This document shows, in pieces, positions 1 to 7,344 of a DNA stretch of 10,945 nucleotides (the stretch's first letter is position 1; each line of letters begins with the position of its first letter). The stretch covers positions 1-10,945 of the forward strand of contig CAMWUM010000033.1 in assembly GCA_947177435.1 (NCBI GenBank), written 5' to 3'. A program made the translations under genes and the position numbers. This DNA is from an uncultured Muribaculaceae bacterium (GTDB lineage Bacteria > Bacteroidota > Bacteroidia > Bacteroidales > Muribaculaceae). The notes under the pieces were generated by a model, which ran no database searches, was not told the origin of the DNA, and saw nothing but the letters and a program-made list of their open reading frames with translations.

Positions 1-2
1 AC

Positions 3-683
3 CTCACCGTCCGCTACCGCGGCGGCGGCCACAAGCGCAAGTACCGTATCATCGACTTTAAGAGAAGCATCGAAAACGTGCCTGCTGTCGTAAAGTCGAT
101 CGAGTACGACCCCAACCGCTCGGCCCGCATCGCCCTGCTCTACTACGCTGACGGCCGCAAGGCCTACATCGTGGCCCCCAACGGCCTCGAGGTCGGCGCC
201 ACCGTAGTATCGGGCCAGGACGTAGCCCCCGAAATCGGCAACGCACTCCCCCTGAAGTCTATCCCGGTCGGCACCGTGGTGCACAACATCGAGATGAGGC
301 CCGGCCAGGGTGCGCGCATCGCCCGCTCGGCTGGCACTTTCGCCCAGCTCGTATCTCGCGAAGGCGACTATTGCATCATCAAGCTCCCCTCAGGCGAAAC
401 CCGCAAGATCCTGTCGGCCTGCAAAGCCACTGTCGGCGTCGTAGGCAACAGCGAGCACTCGCTCGAGCAGAGCGGCAAGGCCGGCCGCAGCCGCTGGCTG
501 GGCCGCCGTCCCCGCAACCGCGGCGTAGTCATGAACCCCGTCGACCACCCCATGGGCGGTGGCGAAGGCCGCGCATCCGGCGGTCATCCCCGCTCGCGCA
601 AGGGCCTGTACGCTAAGGGCCTGAAGACACGCGCCCCGAAGAAGCACTCGAACAAGTATATCATCGAGAGAAGGAAAAAGTAA
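3..683 (+). CDS. rplB: 50S ribosomal protein L2 (uL2), 5'-truncated by the window edge
   Basis: L2 is a large-subunit protein that binds 23S rRNA near the peptidyl-transferase centre and the subunit interface. The visible 226 codons read in frame from base 3 ([21 protein letters not shown]...) to a TAA; the family is about 274 residues, so roughly 48 N-terminal residues lie upstream of the window. The GTG at 78 is internal and is not the start. The signature [13 protein letters not shown] is encoded at 531-569, with the conserved functional His of the VDHP motif present. The residue after VDHP is Met where E. coli has His, which I recall as normal in Bacteroidetes. The C-terminus is a basic rRNA-binding tail ending ERRKK. 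rpsS follows after 22 bases, the standard S10-operon order. Confidence 0.98.
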   Translation, partial: LTVRYRGGGHKRKYRIIDFKRSIENVPAVVKSIEYDPNRSARIALLYYADGRKAYIVAPNGLEVGATVVSGQDVAPEIGNALPLKSIPVGTVVHNIEMRPGQGARIARSAGTFAQLVSREGDYCIIKLPSGETRKILSACKATVGVVGNSEHSLEQSGKAGRSRWLGRRPRNRGVVMNPVDHPMGGGEGRASGGHPRSRKGLYAKGLKTRAPKKHSNKYIIERRKK

Positions 684-705
684 CCTGAATTAACAGCTAA
701 GAGAT

Positions 706-975
706 ATGAGTCGTTCATTAAAGAAAGGCCCCTTCATCAGCGCCAAGCTCGAAAAGAAAGTCGCCGCCATGGAGACCTCCGGCAAGAAGGCCGTAATCAA
801 GACATGGAGCCGCGCCTCGATGATCGCCCCCGAATTCGTGGGCCACACTTTCGCCGTGCACAACGGCAACAAGTTCATCCCCGTCTACGTGACGGAGAAC
901 ATGGTGGGCCACAAGCTCGGCGAGTTCGCCCCGACCCGCACCTTCCGCGGCCACGCCGGCAACAAGAAGAAGTAA
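706..975 (+). CDS. rpsS: 30S ribosomal protein S19 (uS19)
   Basis: S19 is a small-subunit head protein that pairs with S13 near the A-site tRNA and the subunit bridge. The 89 residues match the family length exactly. Visible family motifs are [12 protein letters not shown] at residues 4-15 and [16 protein letters not shown] at 68-83. The ATG at 706 is fixed by the [11 protein letters not shown]-terminus. No Shine-Dalgarno is evident; the preceding bases are AT-rich, with a purine stretch (agagat) directly before the ATG. The first codons are AT-rich (agt cgt tca tta aag) while the body of the gene is strongly GC3-biased. rplV follows after a 41-base A-rich spacer. Confidence 0.98.
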   Translation: MSRSLKKGPFISAKLEKKVAAMETSGKKAVIKTWSRASMIAPEFVGHTFAVHNGNKFIPVYVTENMVGHKLGEFAPTRTFRGHAGNKKK

Positions 976-1016
976 TCAGGGCCAAAGAGCCATAAATACA
1001 GAAACAACTATCAACA

Positions 1017-1424
1017 ATGGGTAAAAGAAAAAGACTCGCAGCCGAAGCGATAAAGGACGCTCAACGCAACGTCGCTTTCGCCAAGCTCACAAACATACCT
1101 TCGTCGCCCCGCAAGATGCGCCTCGTGGCTGATCTGATCCGCGGCAAGGAAGTGTTCCTGGCCCTGGGCATCCTCAAATTCTCCAACAAGGAGGCCGCCG
1201 CACGCCTGGAGAAGCTCCTGCGCTCGGCCATCGCCAACTGGGAGGCCAAGAACGAGAAGAAGGCCGAAAACGGAGAGCTCTACGTCTCCACCATCTACGT
1301 TAACCCCGCGCCCATGCTCAAGCGCCTGCGCCCCGCTCCCCAGGGCCGCGGCTACCGCATCCGCAAGCGCGCCAACCACGTAACCCTGATCGTCGACGCG
1401 ATCGCTAACAAAAACCAGGACTAA
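1017..1424 (+). CDS. rplV: 50S ribosomal protein L22 (uL22)
   Basis: L22 binds several 23S rRNA domains, and its long beta-hairpin lines the nascent-peptide exit tunnel, where changes can cause macrolide resistance. The 135 residues fit the Bacteroidetes form. The N-terminal half carries [16 protein letters not shown] (residues 29-44). The tunnel hairpin is the basic segment from about 99 to 118 ([18 protein letters not shown]), followed by the terminal strand NHVTLIVDA. No insertion or deletion is seen in the tunnel loop. The start is preceded by an A-rich leader without Shine-Dalgarno. The TAA at 1422-1424 is three bases before the rpsC ATG, so coupled translation is likely. Confidence 0.98.
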   Translation: MGKRKRLAAEAIKDAQRNVAFAKLTNIPSSPRKMRLVADLIRGKEVFLALGILKFSNKEAAARLEKLLRSAIANWEAKNEKKAENGELYVSTIYVNPAPMLKRLRPAPQGRGYRIRKRANHVTLIVDAIANKNQD

Positions 1425-1427
1425 GAA

Positions 1428-2174
1428 ATGGGACAGAAAGTTAATCCAATAAGCAACCGCCTGGGCATCGTCCGCGGGTGGGACTCCAACTGGTTTGGCG
1501 GCCGCAGCTGCGGCGATACGATCCTCGAGGACTCGAAGATCCGCAAGTACATCCTCGCCAAGGAGTCGAAGGCTAAGAACACCATCTCGCGCATCGTTAT
1601 CGAGCGCACCCTCAAGCTCATCACCGTCACCATCTGCACCTCGCGCCCGGGCCTGATCATCGGCCGCGGCGGCGAAGACGTCGAGAAGCTCAAGGAAGAG
1701 CTGCGCATGATCACTGACAAGGACGTGCAGATCAACGTGCACGAGGTGAAGCGCCCCGAGCTCGACGCACAGATCGTGGCCAGCGAGATCGCCGGCAAGA
1801 TCGAAGGCAAGACCGCATACCGCCGCGCCGTGAAGATGGCCGTGGCCAACACCATGCGCGCCGGCGCCGAGGGCATCAAGGTGCAGGTATCTGGCCGCCT
1901 CAACGGCGCCGAAATGGCCCGCTCCGAAATGTTCAAGGAGGGCCGCACGCCCCTGCACACCCTGCGCGCCGACATCGACTACGCCCTTGTCGAGGCTCAC
2001 ACCAAGGTGGGCGTCATCGGCGTCAAGGTCTGGATCTGCCGCGGAGAGGTCTACGGCAAGCGCGACCTGGCTCCCAACTTCACCAGCCAGAAGGAAGGCC
2101 GCCCCGCACAGGGAGGCGCAGGCCAAGGCGGACAGCGCCGCGGCGGGTTCCGCAAGGCAAAAAGCAATCGTTAA
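1428..2174 (+). CDS. rpsC: 30S ribosomal protein S3 (uS3)
   Basis: S3 sits at the mRNA entry channel in the 30S head and contributes to the ribosome's mRNA-unwinding activity. The 248-residue product starts [14 protein letters not shown], which fixes the ATG. A type II KH domain is visible with its GXXG-type loop GLIIGRGG at residues 75-82. The basic helix at about 131-136 (YRRAVK) corresponds to the E. coli R131/R132/K135 helicase patch. The C-terminal domain ([14 protein letters not shown], 154-167) is standard. The last ~27 residues form a Gly/Gln/Arg/Lys-rich, probably flexible tail, longer than in E. coli. rplP follows after 23 bases. Confidence 0.98.
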   Translation: MGQKVNPISNRLGIVRGWDSNWFGGRSCGDTILEDSKIRKYILAKESKAKNTISRIVIERTLKLITVTICTSRPGLIIGRGGEDVEKLKEELRMITDKDVQINVHEVKRPELDAQIVASEIAGKIEGKTAYRRAVKMAVANTMRAGAEGIKVQVSGRLNGAEMARSEMFKEGRTPLHTLRADIDYALVEAHTKVGVIGVKVWICRGEVYGKRDLAPNFTSQKEGRPAQGGAGQGGQRRGGFRKAKSNR

Positions 2175-2197
2175 ACGCAAAAACAGCCTGACAAGAA

Positions 2198-2629
2198 ATG
2201 TTACAGCCTAAGAAAACCAAATTCCGCCGCATGCAGAAGGGCCGCCAGAAGGGCGAGGCACAGCGTGGCAACCAGCTCGCTTTCGGCTCCTTCGGCATAA
2301 AGACCCTCGAGACCAAGTGGATCACCGGCCGCCAGATCGAGGCCGCCCGTATCGCCGTCTCGCGCCACATGCAGCGCCAGGGCCAAATCTGGATCCGCAT
2401 ATTCCCCGACAAGCCCATCACCGCCAAGCCCGCCGACGTCCGAATGGGTAAAGGCAAGGGTAACCCCGAAGGCTTCGTGGCCCCCGTGACCCCCGGCCGC
2501 ATGCTCATCGAGGTCGAGGGCGTGCCCTACGAAGTGGCTCGCGAGGCTCTGCGCCTCGGCGCCCAGAAGCTGCCTGTCACCACAAAATTCGTCGTGGCCC
2601 GCGACTACGACCCCACCCAAAACGTGTAA
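2198..2629 (+). CDS. rplP: 50S ribosomal protein L16 (uL16)
   Basis: L16 organises the A-site region of 23S rRNA and contacts tRNA; it is a late-assembling large-subunit protein. The 143 residues are close to the usual length. The N-terminus ([16 protein letters not shown]) and the core motif [16 protein letters not shown] (residues 82-97) are diagnostic. The Arg at 82 aligns with the E. coli Arg that can be hydroxylated. The ATG at 2198 is preceded by an A-rich stretch (gacaagaa) rather than a clear Shine-Dalgarno. The stop lies six bases before rpmC. Confidence 0.98.
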   Translation: MLQPKKTKFRRMQKGRQKGEAQRGNQLAFGSFGIKTLETKWITGRQIEAARIAVSRHMQRQGQIWIRIFPDKPITAKPADVRMGKGKGNPEGFVAPVTPGRMLIEVEGVPYEVAREALRLGAQKLPVTTKFVVARDYDPTQNV

Positions 2630-2635
2630 CGACCG

Positions 2636-2833
2636 ATGAAGAAAGCAGATATAAAGGAGCTCAGCACCCCCGACCTGCGCGAGCACCTGGCCCAGATGGA
2701 GAAGGACTACCGCCAGCTGGTGATCAACCACTCGATAGCCTCAACCGACAATCCGGCCAAAATCACCGCCGACCGCCGCATGATAGCCCGCGTCAAGACC
2801 GAGCTGCGCATGCGCGAGCTTAACAACAAATAA
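2636..2833 (+). CDS. rpmC: 50S ribosomal protein L29 (uL29)
   Basis: L29 is a small helical protein at the exit of the peptide tunnel, next to L23, where chaperones and the signal recognition particle dock. The 65 residues start [18 protein letters not shown]. They form the expected two long helices, ending with the signature-like block [19 protein letters not shown]. The position between rplP and rpsQ is canonical. The gene follows rplP by six bases and precedes rpsQ by eleven, consistent with coupled translation. Confidence 0.97.
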   Translation: MKKADIKELSTPDLREHLAQMEKDYRQLVINHSIASTDNPAKITADRRMIARVKTELRMRELNNK

Positions 2834-2844
2834 TCCGCCCCAAA

Positions 2845-3105
2845 ATGGAAGAAAAGAGAAACCTTAGAAAAGAGCGCGTCGGCGTTGTCACCTCCAACAA
2901 GGGCGACAAGACGATCACCGTGGCCGTCAAGTACAAGGAGAAGCACCCGATCTACGGCAAGTTCGTCAACAAGACCAAGAAGTACCACGCTCACGACGAG
3001 AAGAACGAGTGCAGCGTGGGCGACACCGTGCGCCTGATGGAGACCCGCCCCCTGAGCAAGACCAAGAGGTGGCGCTTAGTAGAAATAATCGAAAAAGTTA
3101 AGTAA
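2845..3105 (+). CDS. rpsQ: 30S ribosomal protein S17 (uS17)
   Basis: S17 is a primary 16S rRNA-binding protein of the 30S body with an OB fold. The 86 residues carry the family pattern [19 protein letters not shown] near the N-terminus and [31 protein letters not shown] in the second half, split by the usual basic loop. The ATG at 2845 is preceded by ccaaa, with no Shine-Dalgarno. The first ten codons (gaa gaa aag aga aac ctt aga) are AT-rich compared with the rest. The TAA is two bases from the rplN ATG. Confidence 0.98.
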   Translation: MEEKRNLRKERVGVVTSNKGDKTITVAVKYKEKHPIYGKFVNKTKKYHAHDEKNECSVGDTVRLMETRPLSKTKRWRLVEIIEKVK

Positions 3106-3107
3106 AA

Positions 3108-3473
3108 ATGATCCAGACAGAAACCCGCTTGAACGTGGCCGACAACTCCGGCGCGAAGGAAGTACTGTGCATCCGAGTCATGGGCGGCACCGGCCGGCGC
3201 TACGCCTCGGTGGGCGACATCATCGTCGTCACCGTCAAGAGCGTCATCCCCAGCTCTGAAATGAAGAAGGGCACCGTCTCGAAGGCAGTGGTGGTGCGCA
3301 CCAAGAAGGAGATCCGCCGCCCCGACGGCAGCTACATCCGCTTCGACGACAACGCCTGCGTGCTGCTCAACAACGCCGGCGAGCTCCGCGGCACGCGCAT
3401 CTTCGGCCCCGTGGCCCGCGAGCTGCGCGCCACCAACATGAAGATCGTGTCTCTGGCCCCCGAAGTGCTTTAA
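3108..3473 (+). CDS. rplN: 50S ribosomal protein L14 (uL14)
   Basis: L14 is a conserved beta-barrel protein at the subunit interface that contacts 16S helix 14 and is a target of the ribosome silencing factor RsfS. The 121 residues match the family. [10 protein letters not shown] (9-18) and [13 protein letters not shown] (95-107) are signature motifs. The start ATG lies two bases after the rpsQ stop. In E. coli rplN is the first gene of the separate spc operon. Here the two-base spacing leaves no room for a promoter in the spacer, so S10 and spc genes are probably one transcript. Confidence 0.98.
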   Translation: MIQTETRLNVADNSGAKEVLCIRVMGGTGRRYASVGDIIVVTVKSVIPSSEMKKGTVSKAVVVRTKKEIRRPDGSYIRFDDNACVLLNNAGELRGTRIFGPVARELRATNMKIVSLAPEVL

Positions 3474-3494
3474 CCCCTTAACAAGACTTACGAA

Positions 3495-3815
3495 ATGAGC
3501 AAGATACACATCAAGAAGAACGACACCGTGCAGGTCCTCTCTGGCGAGGACCGCGGCAAGCAGGGCCGCGTGCTGATGGTCGACCGCAAGAAGGAGCGCG
3601 CCATCGTCGAGGGCCTCAACATCATTACCAAGGCCTGCAAGCCCAGCGCAGCCCATCCCCAGGGCGGCCTGATCAAGATGGAGGCGCCCATCCGCCTCTG
3701 CAAGCTCGCCCTGCTCGACCCCAAGAGCGGCAAGCCCACCCGCATCGGCCTGCGCAAGGACGAAAACGGCAAGACCGTACGCTATTCCAAAAAATCCGGC
3801 GAAGTAATTAAGTAA
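3495..3815 (+). CDS. rplX: 50S ribosomal protein L24 (uL24)
   Basis: L24 is an early assembly-initiator protein of the large subunit and lies near the tunnel exit. The 106-residue product begins [26 protein letters not shown], an N-terminal KOW motif, followed by [14 protein letters not shown]-terminal extension ends [10 protein letters not shown]. Length is typical. The TAA at 3813-3815 shares its last A with the rplE ATG (taATG), a one-base overlap that implies termination-reinitiation coupling. Confidence 0.98.
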   Translation: MSKIHIKKNDTVQVLSGEDRGKQGRVLMVDRKKERAIVEGLNIITKACKPSAAHPQGGLIKMEAPIRLCKLALLDPKSGKPTRIGLRKDENGKTVRYSKKSGEVIK

Positions 3816-4372
3816 TGAGCAGCACAACCGTTAAGAAGGACTACGAGGAGCGCATCGTTCCCGCCCTTACAAAAGAGTTCAGCTACCACACTCCCATGCA
3901 GGTGCCCAAGCTGAAGAAGATCGTCATCAACCAGGGCCTCGGCGAGGCCACCCAGGACAAGAAGATCATCGACAACGCCCTGGCCGAGCTCTCCGCCATC
4001 ACCGGCCAGAAGGCCGTGGCCACCCTCTCGAAGAAGGACATCTCCAACTTCAAGGTACGCAAGAAGATGCCCATCGGCGCGATGGTGACCCTCCGCCGCG
4101 AGCGCATGTACGAGTTCCTGGAGCGCCTGGTGCGCGTGGCCCTGCCCCGCATCCGCGACTTCAAGGGCATCGAAGGCAAGCTCGACGGCCGCGGCAACTA
4201 CACCCTCGGCATCAGCGAGCAGATCATCTTCCCGGAAATCAACATCGACAACATCAGCAAGCTCATGGGCATGAACATCACGTTCGTCACCTCGGCCAAC
4301 ACCGACGAGGAGGGCTACGCCCTGCTGCGCATGTTCGGCTTGCCGTTCAAAAACGCTAAAAAACAAGCATAG
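3815..4372 (+). CDS. rplE: 50S ribosomal protein L5 (uL5)
   Basis: L5 binds 5S rRNA and forms an intersubunit bridge with the 30S head, touching P-site tRNA. The 185 residues include [14 protein letters not shown] (32-45) and the conserved [16 protein letters not shown] (127-142). The start overlaps the rplX stop by one base. In E. coli, S8 represses the spc operon by binding around the rplX–rplE junction; here there is no intercistronic RNA between the two genes, so that site would have to be built differently. This is the only gene in the window ending in TAG. rpsN follows after three bases. Confidence 0.98.
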   Translation: MSSTTVKKDYEERIVPALTKEFSYHTPMQVPKLKKIVINQGLGEATQDKKIIDNALAELSAITGQKAVATLSKKDISNFKVRKKMPIGAMVTLRRERMYEFLERLVRVALPRIRDFKGIEGKLDGRGNYTLGISEQIIFPEINIDNISKLMGMNITFVTSANTDEEGYALLRMFGLPFKNAKKQA

Positions 4373-4375
4373 CAT

Positions 4376-4681
4376 ATGGCAAAGGAATCAATGAAGGCCC
4401 GCGAGGTCAAGCGCGCCAAGCTCGTAGCCAAGTACGCCGCCCGCAAGGCCGCCCTCAAAGAGGAGGCTCGCCAGCTGGCCAAGCAGGGCGAGAGCGCCTA
4501 TGAGGTATACCAGAAGCTGCAGGCCCTGCCCAAGAACGCCTCGAGCGTGCGCATGCACAACCGCTGCGCCATCACCGGCCGCCCCAAGGGATACATGCGC
4601 CAGTTCGGCTTGAGCCGCATCCAGTTCCGCGAAATGGCCAGCGCAGGCCTCATCCCCGGCGTTAAGAAGGCTAGCTGGTAA
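4376..4681 (+). CDS. rpsN: 30S ribosomal protein S14 (uS14), long zinc-free form
   Basis: S14 is a late-assembling protein of the 30S head. The 101-residue product is the long form, the same length as E. coli S14, with [20 protein letters not shown] at the N-terminus and the core [21 protein letters not shown] at residues 61-81. Only one Cys (C64) is present, so the CxxC...CxxC zinc site of the short 61-residue form is absent and the protein should not need zinc. A charged segment at about 27-48 ([20 protein letters not shown]) is the variable region that distinguishes long S14 proteins. The gene ends in TAA and is followed by a 67-base spacer before rpsH. Confidence 0.98.
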   Translation: MAKESMKAREVKRAKLVAKYAARKAALKEEARQLAKQGESAYEVYQKLQALPKNASSVRMHNRCAITGRPKGYMRQFGLSRIQFREMASAGLIPGVKKASW

Positions 4682-4748
4682 GCCGCCGGAGCCCCAGCGC
4701 AATTAAATATTGTTGGGACAACCCAATCAATTTAACAACTCAACGACA
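4682..4748 (+). promoter_or_regulatory. rpsN–rpsH spacer with a short hairpin
   Basis: This is a 67-base non-coding spacer, longer than most in the cluster. It is GC-rich for its first 20 bases and AT-rich afterwards. TTGGG at 4713-4717 can pair with CCCAA at 4722-4726 around an ACAA tetraloop, with a further G-U pair possible. No T-run follows, so it is not a classical terminator. No convincing Bacteroidetes promoter (TTG, 19-21 bases, TAnnTTTG) is seen. The rpsH reading frame stays open back to a TTG at 4710, inside the spacer. Function is unknown; it may only keep the rpsH start unstructured. Confidence 0.35.
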
Positions 4749-5147
4749 ATGACAGATCCAATAGCAGATTATCTGACAAGATTGAGGAACGCGGTCAAGG
4801 CCAACCACCGTGTGGTCGAAGTGCCCGCCTCGAACCTCAAGAAAGAGATCACCAAAATCCTTTTCGAGCAAGGATACATCCTCAACTACAAGTTCGTAGA
4901 AGGGGACACCCCGTCTGGCATCATCAAGATCGCCCTCAAGTACGACCCCAAGGACCACGTCAGCGCCATCAAGGGCCTCAAGCGCGTTTCGCGCCCCGGC
5001 CTGCGCCAGTACACCGGTTACAAGGACATGCCCCGCGTGCTCAACGGCCTGGGCATCGCCATCCTCTCGACCTCCAAGGGCGTGATGACCAACAAGCAGG
5101 CCGCCGAGCTCAAGGTGGGCGGCGAAGTACTGTGCTACATCTACTAA
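4749..5147 (+). CDS. rpsH: 30S ribosomal protein S8 (uS8)
   Basis: S8 is a primary 16S rRNA-binding protein of the central domain and, in E. coli, the translational repressor of the spc operon. I chose the ATG at 4749, giving 132 residues (MTDPIADYLTRLRNAVKANH...), because this is the universal S8 N-terminus. The frame is open 13 codons further to a TTG at 4710, but that extension (LGQPNQFNNSTT) is not S8-like. The C-terminal RNA-binding region GIAILSTSKGVMTNKQAAELKVGGEVLCYIY is intact. rplF follows after 21 bases. Confidence 0.98.
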   Translation: MTDPIADYLTRLRNAVKANHRVVEVPASNLKKEITKILFEQGYILNYKFVEGDTPSGIIKIALKYDPKDHVSAIKGLKRVSRPGLRQYTGYKDMPRVLNGLGIAILSTSKGVMTNKQAAELKVGGEVLCYIY

Positions 5148-5168
5148 CCTCCTAACACATCCAGCATT

Positions 5169-5741
5169 ATGTCAAGAATAGGCAAAGCACCCATCGCGAT
5201 CCCTGCCGGAGTGGAGGTGACCGTCGACGCAAACAACGTCGTAACCGTTAAGAACAAATCCAACGTGCTCACCCAGGCTGTGAACCCCTGCATCGAGGTC
5301 AAGGTCGAGGACGGCCACGTCCACGTAAGCCCCAAGCTCGAGGACGGCGCCCAGATGACCAAGCAGCAGCACGCCATGCACGGCCTGTACCGCGCCCTGA
5401 TCCACAACATGGTCGTGGGCCTGAGCGAAGGCTACCGCAAGGAGCTCGAGCTCGTCGGCGTAGGCTACCGCGCCAATTCCACCGGCCAAGTGCTCGAGCT
5501 CAACCTGGGCTACTCGCACGCCATATATATCAAGCTTCCCGCAGAAGTAAAGGTGGAGACCAAGAGCGAGCGCAACAAGAACCCGCTCATCATCCTCAGC
5601 AGCGACGACAAGCAGCTGCTCGGCCAAGTCTGCGCCAAGATCCGCTCGCTGCGCAAGCCGGAGCCTTACAAGGGCAAGGGCATCAAGTTCGTCGGCGAGG
5701 TTATCCGCCGCAAGAGCGGCAAATCGGCTAGCGCCAAATAA
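5169..5741 (+). CDS. rplF: 50S ribosomal protein L6 (uL6)
   Basis: L6 lies near the sarcin-ricin loop and the factor-binding site of the large subunit. The 190-residue product has the usual two duplicated alpha/beta domains. The family signature PEPYKGKGIKF is at residues 164-174, and MSRIGKAPIAIPAGVEV forms the N-terminus. It is slightly longer than E. coli L6 because of a short basic tail ending KSGKSASAK. The start is preceded by a pyrimidine/A-rich leader with no Shine-Dalgarno. rplR follows after 16 bases. Confidence 0.98.
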   Translation: MSRIGKAPIAIPAGVEVTVDANNVVTVKNKSNVLTQAVNPCIEVKVEDGHVHVSPKLEDGAQMTKQQHAMHGLYRALIHNMVVGLSEGYRKELELVGVGYRANSTGQVLELNLGYSHAIYIKLPAEVKVETKSERNKNPLIILSSDDKQLLGQVCAKIRSLRKPEPYKGKGIKFVGEVIRRKSGKSASAK

Positions 5742-5757
5742 TTAAACCCCCGCAACC

Positions 5758-6099
5758 ATGGTATCCAAGAAAGAAAGAAGAAATAAGATCAAGGCGCGCA
5801 TCCGCGGCCGCATCAGCGGCACCGCCGCCCGCCCGCGCATGACCGTGTTCCGCAGCAACAAGGAAATCTACGTGCAGCTGGTCAACGACCTCAACGGCAC
5901 CACTCTGGCTTCAGCCTCGTCCAAGGGCATCGACCAGGGCACCAAGGTCGAGATCGCGGCCAAGGTGGGCGAGCTCATCGCCGGCCGCGCCCTGCAGGCC
6001 GGCATCACCGAGGTGGTGTTCGACCGCAACGGCTACCTCTTCCACGGACGCGTTAAATCATTGGCTGACGCCGCTCGCAAAGGCGGCCTTAAATTCTAA
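5758..6099 (+). CDS. rplR: 50S ribosomal protein L18 (uL18)
   Basis: L18 binds 5S rRNA and, with L5, carries it into the large-subunit central protuberance. The 113 residues start with a basic N-terminal arm ([20 protein letters not shown]) followed by [21 protein letters not shown]. The core motif [22 protein letters not shown] is near the C-terminus, which ends GGLKF. Length is normal for the family. The opening codons after ATG GTA TCC (aag aaa gaa aga aga aat aag) are A-rich compared with the gene body. rpsE follows after six bases. Confidence 0.98.
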   Translation: MVSKKERRNKIKARIRGRISGTAARPRMTVFRSNKEIYVQLVNDLNGTTLASASSKGIDQGTKVEIAAKVGELIAGRALQAGITEVVFDRNGYLFHGRVKSLADAARKGGLKF

Positions 6100-6105
6100 C
6101 GAATT

Positions 6106-6624
6106 ATGGCAAAGAAGAACAACAGAGTAAAATCGACCAACGATATCGAGCTTAAGGACCGCCTGGTGGCCATCAACCGCGTCACCAAGGTGACCAAGGG
6201 CGGACGCGCATTCACCTTCGCAGCCATCGTGGTCGTCGGCAACGAGAACGGCGTCGTAGGCTACGGCCTGGGCAAGGCCAACGAAGTGCAGGCCGCCATC
6301 GCCAAGGGCGTGGAGGCCGCCAAGAAGAACCTCATCCGCGTGCCCGTGCACAAAGGCACCATCCCCCACGAGCAGGAGGCCAAGTTCGGCGGCTCGCGCG
6401 TCATCCTCAAGCCCGCATCCCACGGTACGGGCGTCAAGGCTGGCGGCGCTATGCGCGCGGTGCTTGACTCGGTCGGCGTCACCGACGTGCTGGCCAAGTC
6501 CAAGGGCTCTTCCAACCCCCACAACCTCGTCAAGGCCACCATCGAGGCCCTGAGCGAGCTCCGCTCGCCGGCCGAAGTGGCTCAGAACCGCGGCGTGAGC
6601 GTATCAAAAGTGTTCAACGGCTAA
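6106..6624 (+). CDS. rpsE: 30S ribosomal protein S5 (uS5)
   Basis: S5 sits at the mRNA entry channel and, with S4, controls decoding accuracy; spectinomycin-resistance changes fall in its N-terminal loop. The 172 residues contain a double-stranded-RNA-binding-like domain from about residue 15. The spectinomycin loop [13 protein letters not shown] is at 26-38, with no deletion visible, followed by [10 protein letters not shown] (53-61). The C-terminal domain ([33 protein letters not shown]) is intact. The TAA lies 12 bases before rpmD. Confidence 0.98.
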   Translation: MAKKNNRVKSTNDIELKDRLVAINRVTKVTKGGRAFTFAAIVVVGNENGVVGYGLGKANEVQAAIAKGVEAAKKNLIRVPVHKGTIPHEQEAKFGGSRVILKPASHGTGVKAGGAMRAVLDSVGVTDVLAKSKGSSNPHNLVKATIEALSELRSPAEVAQNRGVSVSKVFNG

Positions 6625-6636
6625 TCCCATCCGACT

Positions 6637-6816
6637 ATGGCACAGATCAAGATCAAGCAAGTAAAAAGCCGCATCAACTGCCCGGCAGTGCAGAAACGCA
6701 CTCTCGACGCCCTGGGCCTGCGCAAGATGAACCACACCGTCATCAAAGAGGACACCCCCTCGGTGATGGGCATGGTAAAAAAAGTACGCCACCTCGTGGA
6801 GGTGACCAACGCCTAA
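6637..6816 (+). CDS. rpmD: 50S ribosomal protein L30 (uL30)
   Basis: L30 is a small, non-universal large-subunit protein. The 59-codon frame from the ATG at 6637 to the TAA at 6814-6816 reads MAQIKIKQVKSRINCPAVQK and continues RTLDALGLRKMNHTVIKEDTPSVMGMVKKVRHLVEV. This matches the family pattern (VKSxI..., RTLxALGLRKxxxxV, PxxxGMVxKVxHLVxV). The length is canonical, as is the position between rpsE and rplO. It is followed by the most structured spacer of the window. Confidence 0.97.
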   Translation: MAQIKIKQVKSRINCPAVQKRTLDALGLRKMNHTVIKEDTPSVMGMVKKVRHLVEVTNA

Positions 6817-6823
6817 ACCAGCA

Positions 6824-6872
6824 TCGGGGCCATGGCCGCCGCCCCTCTCCGGGCGGCGGGCCCAAGCCCCGG
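6824..6872 (+). promoter_or_regulatory. Nested GC-rich hairpin in the rpmD–rplO spacer
   Basis: A perfect nine-base-pair stem, CCGCCGCCC (6836-6844) with GGGCGGCGG (6851-6859), closes a six-base loop CTCTCC. Outside it, CGGGGC (6825-6830) pairs with GCCCCG (6866-6871), and TGG/CCA can bridge the two, giving one stacked, interrupted hairpin. The sequence after it is ctaaaatacattt, not a T-tract, so it lacks the tail of an intrinsic terminator. It ends 20 bases before the rplO ATG. It could mark an RNA-processing or stability boundary, or partial attenuation. The structure is read directly from the sequence; the role is inference. Confidence 0.55.
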
Positions 6873-6891
6873 CTAAAATACATTTACTACA

Positions 6892-7338
6892 ATGGACTTA
6901 AGCAATCTCAAACCCAATCCCGGGTCAACCCATAGCAAGACCCGCATCGGCCGCGGCCCAGGCTCAGGCAAAGGCGGCACTTCAACCCGCGGCCACAAGG
7001 GCGCCAAGTCGCGCTCGGGCTACAAGCGCAAGATCGGCTTCGAAGGCGGTCAGATGCCTCTGCAGCGTCGCCTGCCGAAGTTCGGCTTCAAGCCTCTGGC
7101 ACGCGTCGAGTACCGTCCCATCAACCTTGACGTGCTCCAGGCACTGGCCACGGAGAAGGGCCTGCAGAAGGTAGGCATCGAGGAGCTCATCGCCGCAGGG
7201 CGCTGCAGCCGCAAGCACCTGGTGAAGGTGCTGGCTAAGGGTGTGATCACTTCACCCCTCACTGTCGAGGCCCACGCATTCTCCGCCGCCGCCGCCGCCG
7301 CCATCGAGGCAGCCGGAGGCAAAATCGTAAAACTTTAA
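6892..7338 (+). CDS. rplO: 50S ribosomal protein L15 (uL15)
   Basis: L15 is a late-assembly large-subunit protein with a long extended N-terminal arm penetrating 23S rRNA. The 148 residues show this Gly/Arg/Lys-rich arm ([24 protein letters not shown], about 20-43). The globular part then includes [18 protein letters not shown] and ends [20 protein letters not shown]. The six-alanine run at 132-137 is encoded by six identical GCC codons. The start ATG follows a short AT-rich segment (taaaatacatttactaca) after the GC hairpin. secY begins six bases after the stop, the universal L15–SecY arrangement. Confidence 0.98.
   Translation: MDLSNLKPNPGSTHSKTRIGRGPGSGKGGTSTRGHKGAKSRSGYKRKIGFEGGQMPLQRRLPKFGFKPLARVEYRPINLDVLQALATEKGLQKVGIEELIAAGRCSRKHLVKVLAKGVITSPLTVEAHAFSAAAAAAIEAAGGKIVKL
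7285..7302 (+). repeat. (GCC)6 trinucleotide run inside rplO
   Basis: Six consecutive GCC codons encode Ala 132-137 of L15. The tract is in frame, so slippage would add or remove alanines without a frameshift. Confidence 0.9.
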
Positions 7339-7344
7339 TCGACA

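Noticed and set aside
78..80. GTG as an rplB start
   Set aside because: The L2 reading frame and homology continue upstream to the window edge, so this codon is an internal valine.
1011..2180. Long open frame (389 codons) on the minus strand opposite rplV–rpsC
   Set aside because: Its translation is dominated by Ala, Leu, Asp, Val and His, as expected for the antisense of GC3-biased ribosomal genes, and no domain is recognisable. The plus strand is fully explained by rplV and rpsC.
4710..4748. TTG at 4710 as the rpsH start
   Set aside because: The extra 13 residues are not S8-like, and the ATG at 4749 gives the standard MTDPIADYLTRLRNA N-terminus and normal length.
6879..6886. TACATTTA as a Bacteroidetes -7 promoter box before rplO
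   Set aside because: It lacks the final G and there is no TTG 19-21 bases upstream (that position is inside the GC hairpin). The implied start would fall at the rplO ATG.
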